Below, piece by piece: positions 37,246 through 47,183 of a stretch of DNA of 64,000 nucleotides; the first letter of the stretch is position 1, and the number at the start of each line of letters is the position of its first letter. Below the pieces are notes generated by a model. That model was not told where the DNA came from and searched no databases. It worked only from the letters and a program-made list of their open reading frames with translations. This stretch comes from Robbsia sp. KACC 23696. GTDB lineage: Bacteria; Pseudomonadota; Gammaproteobacteria; Burkholderiales; Burkholderiaceae. A program made the position numbers and the translations under genes. Where the stretch lies: NCBI RefSeq assembly GCF_039852015.1, contig NZ_CP156626.1:3320249-3384248 (forward strand). The letters run 5' to 3'.

Positions 37246-39317
37246 TCAGGCCCGATGTCCGCGCCATGTGGCGGGCCGGCTGCGAGGATTGCCTGTAACA
37301 GACGCTCCCCTAACTGCTGCTCCGATCGTTGTTGCAGACCCTGCACCCAGGTGACGAGGGTTCGCTTCGCGGCGCCGGCGTTCAGGAGGTCAACGAGCGG
37401 GATACCAGCGCGCAGATACGCGCGGGCGACGCGCAACGCCTTGTCACCACGCGTCAGCGCGGCTTCATCGGCATCGTCCGGATGCCAGCGCGGGCGCCCT
37501 GCCAGAAGCAGTCGAAACGCTTCTGGCAACACTTGTCCGGACCGTGCCGGACGCCATCCCTGACCCGCGGTGTCGATATCGTCGCTCTGCCGCGTCAACA
37601 CGTCTTGAAGCAAGGCCATTACCGCGAGTCGCGTGAAACGATGCACCCCTTCCATGCTGTGAACCTGGGCGCCATGCGCCCTTGACTCTGCCAGCCGCGC
37701 CTGGCGATGCAGGTAATGCGGCCCTTGGGCGACGCGTCGCAGCACCGCGCGCGCCGCCCATGTCAGCTCGTCGGGAATCGATGCCGCGGAACCGATATGC
37801 GCCAGCATTCGGACCTCCGGCAATCCGACGACCGCGCTTTGCCACACGGCGTTGATCGCGACGTCTTCGTCGGTGGTCAAGTTCGCCGATCGCATCGGCG
37901 AGCCTGGCGGCGCGTTGTCGACATGATCGAGCAGTTTCTCGCCATATCGTCTTTCATAGTGACGCTGCATCACCCCGGCCCATCGCCGGAAATTGTCAGG
38001 CGCGCCGCCGTAGCGGGTAAATGCGGCGGCCAATACAGCCGAGCGCAGATACATCCTCGCCAATATGAGCACCGCGTCGACATTCCCGCCGCGGGGTCCG
38101 TCGCCCCAATCAAGCGTAGACAAGCGACGACCGGCAAGATAAGCCGCCGTTTCCGCCGGGACGGCATCACGCCCGGGATTCGGACGCCAGGGCACTTGGG
38201 GGTTCGTGCTGGCAGCGGGTTCGATATCACCGTCTTTTCTCAGAAGGATGTCCTTGATCAAATGCAAGCATGCAAGCTGAGAAAACGGATCGGCCACATA
38301 GGTCTGCCGCCGACGCATGACATTGACCCAGTCATACGCGTGGACCGGGGGCGACGGCTGACCGGCCTGCGCATAAGCCAAATGCCGGAGCACATCGGTC
38401 GCAGCGGACGCGATCGCGGAGGGTATCGCCGCCGCGGTGGCGATATGCGCCAAGATCCGAAGCTCTGCGGTTGCGACCGGCACATCGATCAGCAAGGTAT
38501 TCATGAACGAAACATCCACGCGCGTCGCCGGAATGATGAAGCGCATCAGGTCACGCGATCGTTCTGCGTCGCTTGCGGCGGCCATGTCTTCCAGCGCATC
38601 GAAGACGGCCGTGGTCCCATTCGGGTCGAGAAATTCCTGCGGGTCCCGGCGACCGCTCGACAGCATCCGCTCGATCACTACGGTCGGCGCCCAATCGGCC
38701 CAGTCTGCCACTGTCACCTTGGCCGCGTTCGGTGCTAACGCCGCGTCAGTCACGACAGCGTCGCGCCCTTCCGTCACGCTCCGTCGCACGCGTTTGCGCA
38801 TCGGCGACCGGCTCTCCGTGTCGCTCACCTGAATGACTTCCGGCTCCCGCTGCCTTTGGAAATGTGCCAGTACTTCGATCTCAGGCGAATCGACGCGCGG
38901 CGGCTCGCCATCGGCAAGCGCGTCGAGAAGCGACGCCGCACTTGCATCGTCGAGAAAGCACTTCGGATCGCCGGCATGGATCGACGCCATTTGATCGATG
39001 ATCGCCGTAGGCACCCGATCCGCCAGCGCATCGGTCATGACACGACAGGGCGCCCCGGAGGAGCGCAAGGCGTCGAATAGGATCGGCGCGCTGCCTGCGG
39101 CGGATGACACCGCGTCGCAACGTCGGGATTCCCTGCTCGACCGGCGCGCAATCTCCAAGCCGCCTGATATATCGGCAACTCTCCGAGCTGAGGCGTCCTC
39201 TTGCACGGTATCGCGCGCGATGACGTCATCCTGACACCCAGATCCTGCTTCGCGCGTCGGCAAGTTCGAGTGCATCGTGTGCTCAATGGTCTGTTCGATC
39301 AGGTGTTGGAAATTCAC
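37242..39317 (-). CDS. Unknown protein, paralog B of a tandem pair with two internal modules
   Basis: A 691-residue protein that I do not recognise. Two copies of a module of about 190 residues are visible, one in the middle and one at the C-terminus. Shared motifs are ELRILAHIATAAAIP / EVRMLAHIGSAASIP, DPFSQLACLHLIKDIL / HRFTRLAVMALLQDVL, an I-A-R-M-Y/V-A-R-A-Y-L-R-A segment, and RRWAGVMQRHYERRYGEKLL / VTWVQGLQQRSEQQLGERLL. The N-terminal 250 residues hold a second duplicated motif of about 38 residues (PTAIIDQM..DP..FLD / PTVVIERM..DP.EFLD) and a basic patch (MRKRVRRS). It has no signal peptide or membrane segment; predicted mostly helical. The start is GTG with AGAGGG upstream, chosen because it aligns with the start of the neighbouring paralog. 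Confidence 0.8.
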   Translation of the reverse strand: MNFQHLIEQTIEHTMHSNLPTREAGSGCQDDVIARDTVQEDASARRVADISGGLEIARRSSRESRRCDAVSSAAGSAPILFDALRSSGAPCRVMTDALADRVPTAIIDQMASIHAGDPKCFLDDASAASLLDALADGEPPRVDSPEIEVLAHFQRQREPEVIQVSDTESRSPMRKRVRRSVTEGRDAVVTDAALAPNAAKVTVADWADWAPTVVIERMLSSGRRDPQEFLDPNGTTAVFDALEDMAAASDAERSRDLMRFIIPATRVDVSFMNTLLIDVPVATAELRILAHIATAAAIPSAIASAATDVLRHLAYAQAGQPSPPVHAYDWVNVMRRRQTYVADPFSQLACLHLIKDILLRKDGDIEPAASTNPQVPWRPNPGRDAVPAETAAYLAGRRLSTLDWGDGPRGGNVDAVLILARMYLRSAVLAAAFTRYGGAPDNFRRWAGVMQRHYERRYGEKLLDHVDNAPPGSPMRSANLTTDEDVAINAVWQSAVVGLPEVRMLAHIGSAASIPDELTWAARAVLRRVAQGPHYLHRQARLAESRAHGAQVHSMEGVHRFTRLAVMALLQDVLTRQSDDIDTAGQGWRPARSGQVLPEAFRLLLAGRPRWHPDDADEAALTRGDKALRVARAYLRAGIPLVDLLNAGAAKRTLVTWVQGLQQRSEQQLGERLLQAILAAGPPHGADIGPD

Positions 39318-39572
39318 TGCCCTCTCACCCATATAGTAAGGAATACGATCTATTACTCGCGCCCATCTCCAGTCACTGTGCGCGCTGACGCCCATGGCAC
39401 GCCAGAACGGCTAGGTGCATGTTTTGTGCCGCCCTTGACCGCGTCCGTAACGTGCGCAACGCCGAAAGGGAGCCCGGTCTTATGGCGATAGCATACGGTT
39501 TACCCGGGTCCCAGCCTATTAGCCCATTCGGCGGATGGGGCCTGACGCGGGGTTAGCGCCGCAGCGGGAACG

Positions 39573-41525
39573 CTAGCCGATCCTGTCCTGCAGACGGATC
39601 CGGCTAAGCATCCCGACCATCCGTTCACCCAGGCGTCGCTCCGCCTGATGCTGCAGCGCAAGCGTCCAGGTGATGATGCTCCGCTTCGCAGCGCCCGCCG
39701 CCACGACATCGACAAGCGGAATGCCCGCGCGGAAATACATCCTGGCGACGCGATTCCCGCGCTCCTCCAGCGCCCTGTATCGCGCGGGACCGTTCAAATT
39801 GTCGTGCCCGCTCGGTTCGTCCAGAAGTGCCCGGAATGCCGCGGGAAATGAAACGCCTCGGTTTGTCGAACGCCAGCCCTCTCCCGCTGGGTCGATATCG
39901 TCACGCCGGCGCGTCATCAGATCCTTGATCAAGGCGATCGCCGCGAGGCGCGTGAAGCGTTCCTCGCCAGCGCGGCTGCGGACCGTCGTGGCGCGTGTTC
40001 GGACCTCCGCGCGTCGCGCTTGCGAATGCAGGATATGCCGGCTTCCCGCGAGCCGCCGAAGGACTGCACGCGCCGCCCACGTAACCTCATCCGGCACCGA
40101 CGCAACGGAGCCGATATGCATCAGCAGACGGATCTCCGCAAACCCCACCGGCACGCTCTCCAAAAGGACATCCATCGCCGATTCTTCGTCCACGGCGCTG
40201 ACCGCCGAGGACACTGCGGCTTCTTCTCCACCTGCCTCCCGCTGCGGCAGCGACACCGACAGCGGCTCTCCACCGGTTTCGGTCGGCGTAAAGATCGATC
40301 TGGGCGCTCTATCGCTCATTGCTGCCGTCTGCGGCGCGGGGAGAAAGCGGGGCGGAACAAGCGCGAGATGCTGCAGTAATACGTCGCCATACCGTTGTTC
40401 ATAGTGGCGCAGCAGTACGCCGCACCAGCGCCTGACGTTGTCGGTCACGCTACTGTGCTCTGAAAAGGCGCTCGCGCGAACAGCCGATCGCAAATACATC
40501 CTCGCAATTTCCCGTTCCGTCTTCGGGTCACGGACGCGCGCATTATGCCCCCACCCCGATGTCGTCACGCTGCGGGAGCCGAGGTAGTGTCGCGTCGCTT
40601 CCGGGAGCACGTAACGCTCGGGATTCGGGCACCAAGGGAGATCGGGATACACGCTTGGGGCCGGCTCGATGTCACCGGCCTCCCGGATTAGAATGTCGCG
40701 GAGCAAATGCAAACCCGCCAGGCGCGAAAACGACTGATCCTCCCCATCATGCCGATTTCTTTCGCCGCCGATCCAGCGATAGACGCGCCCCGCTAACGTG
40801 CCGCGCTCGTCGGGCGTGGACGCCAAGTATCGGAGTACCGACACCGCTGCCGCGCCTATCGGCGCCGGGATGGCCGATGCCGTGGCAATATGCGCCAATA
40901 TGCGGCATTCCGACGTCTCGATCGTCACATCGCGCAATAAGACCTCGATGAACTCCGCCTCGCTTCGCTGCGCCGGCACGACAAACCGGCTCAAGTCCGT
41001 CGTCCGCTGCGCCTCGGTCGACGGATGGGGGTGATCGGCCTCGTCGAGTACAAGCGTCCCCCCACGTTGCTCGGACGCCGCGCCGGGGTTCGCCCGCGCC
41101 AATCGGCTGCGCATCTCCTGTAACCAGCTGAAGTGCGGCTCGCGCGCAACGATGACGCCCTGCGGGCGAATCCGGAATTCACCGATGATCTGCACCTCAG
41201 GGGACACGGATGGTAACGGTCTCGCCTGATCTGGGTCGGGGGCGCGCAACGATGTCGACGGGACCGGCTGCGCACTCGCGGTAGACGCCCGCAACGACGA
41301 TCCCGCGCCGGAATCGCAGGTATGTGAGCGATGTGAGCGCTTGGTGCCGCGGCGCGCCGCTTGCAATCCATCCGAGACGGTTGCCGCATGTTGCCGCGCT
41401 GCCGCGGACTGCGACCCGGCGTGCGGTGACGCGTCGGACCGAGCCGACGCGCCGACATCCCCACCCGATATATTGGGGCCTGTCGCGCGATTCGCGCTTA
41501 AATCGTTCAGGCGCTGGAAAGGCAT
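39573..41525 (-). CDS. Unknown protein, paralog A of a tandem pair with two internal modules
   Basis: A 650-residue protein related along most of its length to the next gene downstream, from which it is separated by 255 bp. The N-terminal 110 residues are Ser/Ala/Arg-rich and look disordered. Module 1 (about 195-388) and module 2 (about 452-642) share ECRILAHIATASAIP / EIRLLMHIGSVASVP, FSRLAGLHLLRDIL / FTRLAAIALIKDLM, DIEPA / DIDPA, IARMYLRSAV / VARMYFRAGI, and RRWCGVLLRHYEQRYGDVLL / ITWTLALQHQAERRLGERMV. No enzyme motif, signal peptide or membrane helix is visible. The disordered, serine-rich head would suit a secreted effector, but that is only a guess. The ATG follows GGGAG by seven bases. 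Confidence 0.8.
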   Translation of the reverse strand: MPFQRLNDLSANRATGPNISGGDVGASARSDASPHAGSQSAAARQHAATVSDGLQAARRGTKRSHRSHTCDSGAGSSLRASTASAQPVPSTSLRAPDPDQARPLPSVSPEVQIIGEFRIRPQGVIVAREPHFSWLQEMRSRLARANPGAASEQRGGTLVLDEADHPHPSTEAQRTTDLSRFVVPAQRSEAEFIEVLLRDVTIETSECRILAHIATASAIPAPIGAAAVSVLRYLASTPDERGTLAGRVYRWIGGERNRHDGEDQSFSRLAGLHLLRDILIREAGDIEPAPSVYPDLPWCPNPERYVLPEATRHYLGSRSVTTSGWGHNARVRDPKTEREIARMYLRSAVRASAFSEHSSVTDNVRRWCGVLLRHYEQRYGDVLLQHLALVPPRFLPAPQTAAMSDRAPRSIFTPTETGGEPLSVSLPQREAGGEEAAVSSAVSAVDEESAMDVLLESVPVGFAEIRLLMHIGSVASVPDEVTWAARAVLRRLAGSRHILHSQARRAEVRTRATTVRSRAGEERFTRLAAIALIKDLMTRRRDDIDPAGEGWRSTNRGVSFPAAFRALLDEPSGHDNLNGPARYRALEERGNRVARMYFRAGIPLVDVVAAGAAKRSIITWTLALQHQAERRLGERMVGMLSRIRLQDRIG

Positions 41526-41665
41526 CAACCGTCTCCCGACAATATTTAGGAATGCGATTGATCAATGTGTTTATGCCTACATCATACGAGCCACGACGGA
41601 TCGCGCCTATAAGCCGTTCGGTACGATCCGGGCATAGGATGCCGACACTGCTCGGCCCGATCCGC

Positions 41666-41698
41666 AAAAAAAAACCGACCTCGAAAGGTCGGTTTTTT
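41666..41698. terminator. Bidirectional terminator between paralog A and rpsJ
   Basis: AAACCGACCT, loop CGAA, AGGTCGGTTT, with A and T runs on the two flanks. On the minus strand it has a ten-pair stem and a UUCG-type loop followed by T9. It ends the str-rpsJ transcript 62 bp after the rpsJ stop, so rplC cannot be served by simple read-through. Confidence 0.88.
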
Positions 41699-41759
41699 CT
41701 GACGCAGCCCGCGCGACCGTCATGTCACGGTCGCGCCAGACTTGCCTGATCTTACGCGA

Positions 41760-42077
41760 TCAGGATGCCTTCAGCGTGATGTCCACGTGGCAGCCAGCAG
41801 CCAGATCGAGCTTCATCAGCGCGTCGACCGTCTTTTCGGTCGGCTCGATGATGTCGATCAGACGCTTGTGCGTACGGATTTCGAACTGATCGCGCGAGGT
41901 CTTGTTCACGTGCGGCGAACGCAGAACGTCGAAACGCTCGATGCCCGTCGGCAGCGGTACCGGACCACGAACGAGTGCACCCGTGCGCTTTGCCGTTTCA
42001 ACGATTTCGAGCGCCGACTGATCGATCAGACGGTAGTCGAATGCCTTCAGGCGAATACGGATGTTTTGGCTTGCCAT
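41760..42077 (-). CDS. rpsJ: 30S ribosomal protein S10
   Basis: Head protein that also acts as NusE in antitermination. The 105 residues ([40 protein letters not shown]) are normal. It stays 252 bp behind tuf but, unusually, is followed by a terminator and not by rplC. Confidence 0.99.
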   Translation of the reverse strand: MASQNIRIRLKAFDYRLIDQSALEIVETAKRTGALVRGPVPLPTGIERFDVLRSPHVNKTSRDQFEIRTHKRLIDIIEPTEKTVDALMKLDLAAGCHVDITLKAS

Positions 42078-42329
42078 GATGTTTCCCTAAAGAACGAGGC
42101 GGCTGGATCCGCCATCAAAATAAAGAGCGAAGGATCGCGCGGCAAGTCCCTCGGGACTGACGCGCGCCATCCGAAATATACAGCAGCACCTGCCGCCGCG
42201 CCGCTTGCCCACGTCCGGACGGGGGAAATCGGTGTCGAAACAACACACCCATCGACAACGGCACGGCGGCGGTGTCGCGGAAGGTCGGACGGGGAAACCG
42301 CCCAACCCGCACTCCGCTCGGTACGGCTA

Positions 42330-43520
42330 TTACTTCGTGATCGTCGCCACAACGCCGGCGCCGACGGTACGGCCGCCTTCGCGGATTGCGAAACGCAGAC
42401 CTTCTTCCATCGCGATCGGAGCGATCAACTTCACCGAGATCGACACGTTGTCGCCCGGCATGACCATTTCCTTACCTTCCGGCAGCGAAATCGAGCCCGT
42501 CACGTCCGTCGTACGGAAGTAGAACTGCGGACGGTAGTTGTTGAAGAACGGCGTGTGACGGCCGCCTTCGTCCTTGCTCAACACGTACACTTCTGCCGTG
42601 AAGTCCGTGTGCGGCTTGATCGAGCCCGGCTTCGCCAGAACTTGACCGCGCTGCACGTCTTCGCGCTTCGTACCACGCACCAGCACGCCAACGTTGTCGC
42701 CTGCTTGACCTTGGTCCAGCAGCTTGCGGAACATTTCAACGCCCGTCACCGTCGTCTTTTGCGTATCGCGCAGACCAACGATTTCGACTTCTTCGCCAAC
42801 CTTGATGATGCCGCGCTCAACACGACCCGTCACCACCGTACCGCGACCCGAGATCGAGAACACGTCTTCCACCGGCATCAGGAACGTACCGTCAATCGCA
42901 CGCTCCGGTTGCGGGATGTACGTGTCCAGCGCTTCTGCCAATGCCAGAATCGCCACTTCGCCCAGCTCGCCCGTGTCGCCTTCCAGCGCCAGCTTTGCCG
43001 AACCCTTGATGATCGGCGTGTCGTCGCCCGGGAAGTCGTACTTCGAGAGCAACTCGCGCACTTCCATTTCCACCAGCTCGAGCAGCTCGGCGTCGTCAAC
43101 CATGTCTGCCTTGTTCAGGAAGACGATGATGTACGGCACGCCAACCTGACGCGACAGCAGAATGTGCTCACGCGTTTGCGGCATCGGACCGTCCGCGGCC
43201 GAACACACCAGGATCGCGCCGTCCATCTGCGCTGCGCCCGTGATCATGTTCTTCACGTAGTCGGCGTGGCCCGGGCAGTCAACGTGTGCGTAGTGGCGGT
43301 TAGCCGTTTCGTACTCGACGTGCGCCGTGTTGATCGTGATACCACGTGCCTTTTCTTCCGGTGCCGCGTCGATCTGGTCGTAGGCCTTCGCCTCACCACC
43401 AAACTTCTTCGACAGAACCGTTGCAATCGCCGCCGTCAGCGTCGTCTTGCCGTGGTCAACGTGACCGATCGTGCCCACGTTCACGTGCGGCTTGGTACGT
43501 TCAAACTTGCCTTTAGCCAT
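42330..43520 (-). CDS. tuf: Elongation factor Tu
   Basis: GTPase that delivers aminoacyl-tRNA. The 396 residues contain the P-loop [22 protein letters not shown], the guanine-binding NKADMVDD and the domain 2-3 motifs ([24 protein letters not shown]-like [10 protein letters not shown]). A second tuf near nusG is usual in the group but lies outside the window. The plus-strand frame opposite it is a codon-bias shadow. Confidence 0.99.
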   Translation of the reverse strand: MAKGKFERTKPHVNVGTIGHVDHGKTTLTAAIATVLSKKFGGEAKAYDQIDAAPEEKARGITINTAHVEYETANRHYAHVDCPGHADYVKNMITGAAQMDGAILVCSAADGPMPQTREHILLSRQVGVPYIIVFLNKADMVDDAELLELVEMEVRELLSKYDFPGDDTPIIKGSAKLALEGDTGELGEVAILALAEALDTYIPQPERAIDGTFLMPVEDVFSISGRGTVVTGRVERGIIKVGEEVEIVGLRDTQKTTVTGVEMFRKLLDQGQAGDNVGVLVRGTKREDVQRGQVLAKPGSIKPHTDFTAEVYVLSKDEGGRHTPFFNNYRPQFYFRTTDVTGSISLPEGKEMVMPGDNVSISVKLIAPIAMEEGLRFAIREGGRTVGAGVVATITK

Positions 43521-43645
43521 GTCAGTATGCTTTCAAAAAAGGATCAATATTCGGGATCTGCGCTGCCGGGCCGCCAGCTTTTCGCCCGGCCCGACAGCAC
43601 GTCCGCGCACCCGTACTCACGAATGCGCGGTGAGTCGTTTTTTGC

Positions 43646-45748
43646 TTACTTGCCCTTCGCGGCGACAATCGCCTCGACGACGTTCTTCGGTGCTTCCGCG
43701 TAGTGCTTGAACTCCATCGTGTACGTCGCACGACCTTGAGTCGCCGAACGCAACGACGTGGAGTAACCAAACATTTCCGACAGCGGCACTTCAGCCTTGA
43801 TCTGCTTACCACCGCCGACCATGTCGTCCATGCCTTGCAGCATACCGCGACGCGACGACAAGTCGCCCATCACGTTACCGGCATAGTCTTCCGGCGTTTC
43901 GACTTCGACCGCCATCATCGGCTCGAGCAGCACCGGGCTCGCCTTGCGCATCGCTTCCTTGAAGGCCATCGAACCAGCCATCCGGAACGCGTTTTCGTTC
44001 GAGTCCACATCGTGGTACGAACCGAACACGAGGCGCACCTTCACGTCTTCCACCGGGTAGCCTGCAACCACACCCGCCTTCAACGTGTCCTGGATACCCT
44101 TATCGACTGCCGGGATGAATTCACGGGGCACCACACCGCCCTTGATTTCGTCCAGGAACTCGTAGCCCTTGCCTTGTTCGTTCGGCTCGAGCGTGATGAC
44201 GACGTGGCCGTACTGACCACGACCGCCCGACTGCTTGACGAACTTGCCGTCCACGTCCGCGGCGATCTTGCGGATCGTTTCGCGGTACGCGACCTGCGGC
44301 TTACCCACCGTCGCTTCGACGTTGAACTCGCGCTTCATCCGGTCGACCAGAATTTCCAGGTGCAGCTCGCCCATACCCGAAATAATGGTTTGACCCGATT
44401 CTTCGTCGGTCTTCACGCGGAACGACGGATCTTCTTGTGCCAGACGGTTCAGCGCCAGGCCCATCTTTTCCTGGTCGGCCTTCGTCTTCGGCTCGACTGC
44501 CTGCGAAATCACCGGCTCCGGGAAAACCATGCGTTCGAGCACGATGATCGCGTTCGGATCGCACAGCGTATCGCCCGTCGTCACGGCCTTCAGGCCAACG
44601 GCAGCGGCGATGTCGCCCGCGCGCACTTCCTTGATTTCTTCGCGCTGATTCGCGTGCATCTGCAGAATCCGGCCCAGACGTTCCTTCTGCTCCTTAACGG
44701 AGTTATAGACGGTGTCGCCTGCGTTGACCAGACCCGAATACACGCGGAAGAACGCCAGCTGACCGACGAACGGGTCCGTCATGATCTTGAAGGCGAGCGC
44801 CGAGAACTTCTCTTCGTCCGATGCTTCACGCGTCGTCGGCTCGTCGTTTTCGAGCAAGCCCTTGACCGGCGGAATGTCGACCGGCGACGGCATGTAGTCG
44901 ATGACGGCATCCAGCATCGCCTGCACGCCCTTGTTCTTGAACGCCGTACCGCACATCATCGGGACGATTTCGCCGGCGATGGTACGCGTACGCAGCGAGA
45001 GCATCAGCTCGGCTTCGGACAGCGTGCCTTCTTCCAGGTACTTGTTCATCAGGTCTTCCGACGCTTCAGCAGCGGCTTCGACCATCTTCTCGCGCCATTC
45101 GTCGGCAACGCCTTGCAGCTCGGCCGGAATGTCCTTGTATTCGAACTTCGTGCCTTGTGCGGCGTCATCCCACACGATGGCCTTCATCTTCACCAGGTCG
45201 ATCACGCCTTGGAAGTTTTCTTCCGCGCCGATAGGTACCTGGATAGGAATCGGGTTCGCCTTCAGGCGGGTACGCATCTGCTCGTACACCTTGAAGAAGT
45301 TCGCGCCGGTACGGTCCATCTTGTTGACGAACGCGAGACGGGGCACGTTGTACTTGTTCGCCTGACGCCACACCGTTTCCGACTGCGGCTGCACGCCGCC
45401 GACTGCACAGTAGACCATGCAGGCGCCGTCGAGCACGCGCATCGAGCGTTCGACTTCGATCGTGAAGTCGACGTGGCCCGGGGTGTCGATGATGTTGATC
45501 CGGTGTTCCGGATAGTTGCCGCCCATGCCCTTCCAGAAGGCGGTGGTCGCAGCGGAGGTGATGGTGATGCCGCGCTCTTGCTCTTGCGCCATCCAGTCCA
45601 TCGTTGCGGCGCCGTCGTGCACTTCGCCAATCTTGTGATTGACGCCGGTGTAGAACAGGATCCGTTCGGTGGTGGTCGTCTTGCCAGCATCGATGTGAGC
45701 GCTGATGCCGATATTGCGGTAGCGCTCGATGGGTGTCTTGCGTGCCAC
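43646..45748 (-). CDS. fusA: Elongation factor G
   Basis: Translocase GTPase, 700 residues, with [50 protein letters not shown] and the domain IV/V region ([14 protein letters not shown]). Start is GTG with AGAGGA upstream. It lies 193 bp behind rpsG and 125 bp before tuf, the str operon order. Many Burkholderia have a second fusA elsewhere. Confidence 0.99.
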   Translation of the reverse strand: MARKTPIERYRNIGISAHIDAGKTTTTERILFYTGVNHKIGEVHDGAATMDWMAQEQERGITITSAATTAFWKGMGGNYPEHRINIIDTPGHVDFTIEVERSMRVLDGACMVYCAVGGVQPQSETVWRQANKYNVPRLAFVNKMDRTGANFFKVYEQMRTRLKANPIPIQVPIGAEENFQGVIDLVKMKAIVWDDAAQGTKFEYKDIPAELQGVADEWREKMVEAAAEASEDLMNKYLEEGTLSEAELMLSLRTRTIAGEIVPMMCGTAFKNKGVQAMLDAVIDYMPSPVDIPPVKGLLENDEPTTREASDEEKFSALAFKIMTDPFVGQLAFFRVYSGLVNAGDTVYNSVKEQKERLGRILQMHANQREEIKEVRAGDIAAAVGLKAVTTGDTLCDPNAIIVLERMVFPEPVISQAVEPKTKADQEKMGLALNRLAQEDPSFRVKTDEESGQTIISGMGELHLEILVDRMKREFNVEATVGKPQVAYRETIRKIAADVDGKFVKQSGGRGQYGHVVITLEPNEQGKGYEFLDEIKGGVVPREFIPAVDKGIQDTLKAGVVAGYPVEDVKVRLVFGSYHDVDSNENAFRMAGSMAFKEAMRKASPVLLEPMMAVEVETPEDYAGNVMGDLSSRRGMLQGMDDMVGGGKQIKAEVPLSEMFGYSTSLRSATQGRATYTMEFKHYAEAPKNVVEAIVAAKGK

Positions 45749-45941
45749 GGTTATCCTCTATCTCTCTGGTAACGCGGAAAAAAGGGCTGACAGGTTGTCA
45801 TCTGACCGACATTTTCCCGCGCGCCCTAACACAAACGGGCGAGGCGCATTCGCGCTCCCGCCCGGAGTACGCCGACATACCGGCTGACTGCTCCTGGGCG
45901 TCTCCGGCTTTCCAGCCGGTCGCCGCGGAACAGCTGCGGCA

Positions 45942-46412
45942 TTAGAAGCGGAAGTGCGAGAACGCCTTGTTCGCTTCCGCCATGCGGTGCACTTCGTCGC
46001 GCTTCTTCATTGCAGCGCCACGGCCTTCAGCCGCTTCTTGCAATTCGCCAGCCAGACGCAGCGCCATCGACTTCTCGCTACGCTTCTTAGCCGCTTCACG
46101 CAGCCAACGCATGGCCAACGCCATACGGCGCGACGGACGCACTTCAACCGGCACCTGGTAGTTTGCACCACCGACGCGACGGCTCTTCACTTCAACCACC
46201 GGCTTCACGTTGTTCATGGCAGTCGTGAAGACTTCCAGAGGGTCCTTGCCGCCCTTCGTCTGGATTTGCTCGAACGCGCCGTACACGATGCGCTCAGCAA
46301 CTGCCTTTTTACCGTCCAACATCAGGACGTTCATGAATTTGGTGACATCGACATTGCCGAACTTCGGATCCGGCAACACTTCCCGCTTGGGGACTTCGCG
46401 ACGACGTGGCAT
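45942..46412 (-). CDS. rpsG: 30S ribosomal protein S7
   Basis: Head-assembly protein that contacts E-site tRNA; translational repressor of str in E. coli. The 156 residues ([38 protein letters not shown]-type helix [19 protein letters not shown]) are standard. An AGAGGA site precedes the ATG. Confidence 0.99.
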   Translation of the reverse strand: MPRRREVPKREVLPDPKFGNVDVTKFMNVLMLDGKKAVAERIVYGAFEQIQTKGGKDPLEVFTTAMNNVKPVVEVKSRRVGGANYQVPVEVRPSRRMALAMRWLREAAKKRSEKSMALRLAGELQEAAEGRGAAMKKRDEVHRMAEANKAFSHFRF

Positions 46413-46642
46413 TTCTTTCCTCTAACCTTTTCAGTTCGGGCCGTCATAAAGACTTACCCGGGTTGCACCAACGGAGGATCTCGACATTGAGACCACATGC
46501 CCGGGGCAACACTTACTCAACAGTTGGCGACCTGCGCGTCTCAATCGACGTCTAGGACCGTCACTGCAGCGGACGTGCCGCAGACACTGACTCCAACCAA
46601 CGCTCACCGGAGTATTCCGGCCTGCGCGACGGCAATCAGGTC

Positions 46643-47020
46643 TTACTTGTTCTTCGGACGCTTTGCGCCGTACTTCGAACGCGACTGCTTACGATCCTTG
46701 ACGCCCTGGGTATCCAGCGAGCCACGAACCATGTGGTAACGCACACCTGGCAAGTCCTTGACCCGGCCGCCGCGAATCAGCACGACCGAGTGTTCCTGCA
46801 GGTTGTGGCCTTCACCACCGATATACGAAATGACTTCGAAGCCGTTCGTCAGACGAACCTTCGCAACCTTACGCAGTGCGGAGTTAGGCTTCTTCGGCGT
46901 GGTCGTGTACACACGAGTGCACACGCCGCGACGTTGGGGGCAGTCCTGCAAGGCCGGGCTCTTGCTCTTCACGACTTCTGAAGTACGGGCCTTGCGAACC
47001 AATTGATTAATGGTTGGCAT
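46643..47020 (-). CDS. rpsL: 30S ribosomal protein S12
   Basis: Decoding-site protein of 125 residues ([20 protein letters not shown]). The lysines at the streptomycin positions ([10 protein letters not shown] and GRVKDLPG) are the sensitive wild-type forms. The ATG was chosen by homology; the frame continues 19 codons upstream without similarity. It is the first gene of the str operon behind a clear promoter. Confidence 0.99.
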   Translation of the reverse strand: MPTINQLVRKARTSEVVKSKSPALQDCPQRRGVCTRVYTTTPKKPNSALRKVAKVRLTNGFEVISYIGGEGHNLQEHSVVLIRGGRVKDLPGVRYHMVRGSLDTQGVKDRKQSRSKYGAKRPKNK

Positions 47021-47105
47021 GTTTTTCCTGCGGAAAAGTGTTTCTGTCGATGTCTGTGGCCGGGCAAGCGGCCACATTCCATTTTTAGCAAACGGAACCC
47101 AGGAT

Positions 47106-47133
47106 TCTATACCGGGTTAACAGAAAAGCGCAA
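47106..47133 (-). promoter_or_regulatory. str operon promoter (before rpsL)
   Basis: On the minus strand TTGCGC, 16-base spacer, TATAGA. The leader of about 80 nt contains a six-pair hairpin (GTGGCC, eight-base loop, GGCCAC; 47056-47075). It lies just after the amidase stop, so the str genes do not depend on rpoC read-through. Confidence 0.75.
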
Positions 47134-47183
47134 GTTTGGCAATCATTTGCATGGGGTGGATGCGGGAACCATGCCACATTTTG

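Noticed and set aside
39318-41665. hrpII-type box (TTCG-N16-TTCG) or PIP-like box upstream of the unknown paralogs
   Set aside because: Single TTCG motifs occur but no pair with the right spacing, so promoter evidence for type III co-regulation is missing.
34221-42077. Idea that the genes between rplC and rpsJ are a mobile element or genomic island
   Set aside because: No integrase, transposase, tRNA, direct repeats or target duplications were seen at the ends, and base composition does not differ visibly. How the insertion arose stays open.
41742-43703. Plus-strand open frame of 653 codons opposite rpsJ and tuf
   Set aside because: Spans two genes and the spacer between them in antisense; no homology.
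43703-45772. Plus-strand open frame of 689 codons opposite fusA
   Set aside because: Antisense shadow of a highly expressed gene, with composition extreme in Arg/His/Asp.
45785-45805. Possible terminator between rpsG and fusA (TGACA-acc-TGTCA then CCCTTTTTT)
   Set aside because: The stem has only five pairs and is separated from the T run, too weak to call.
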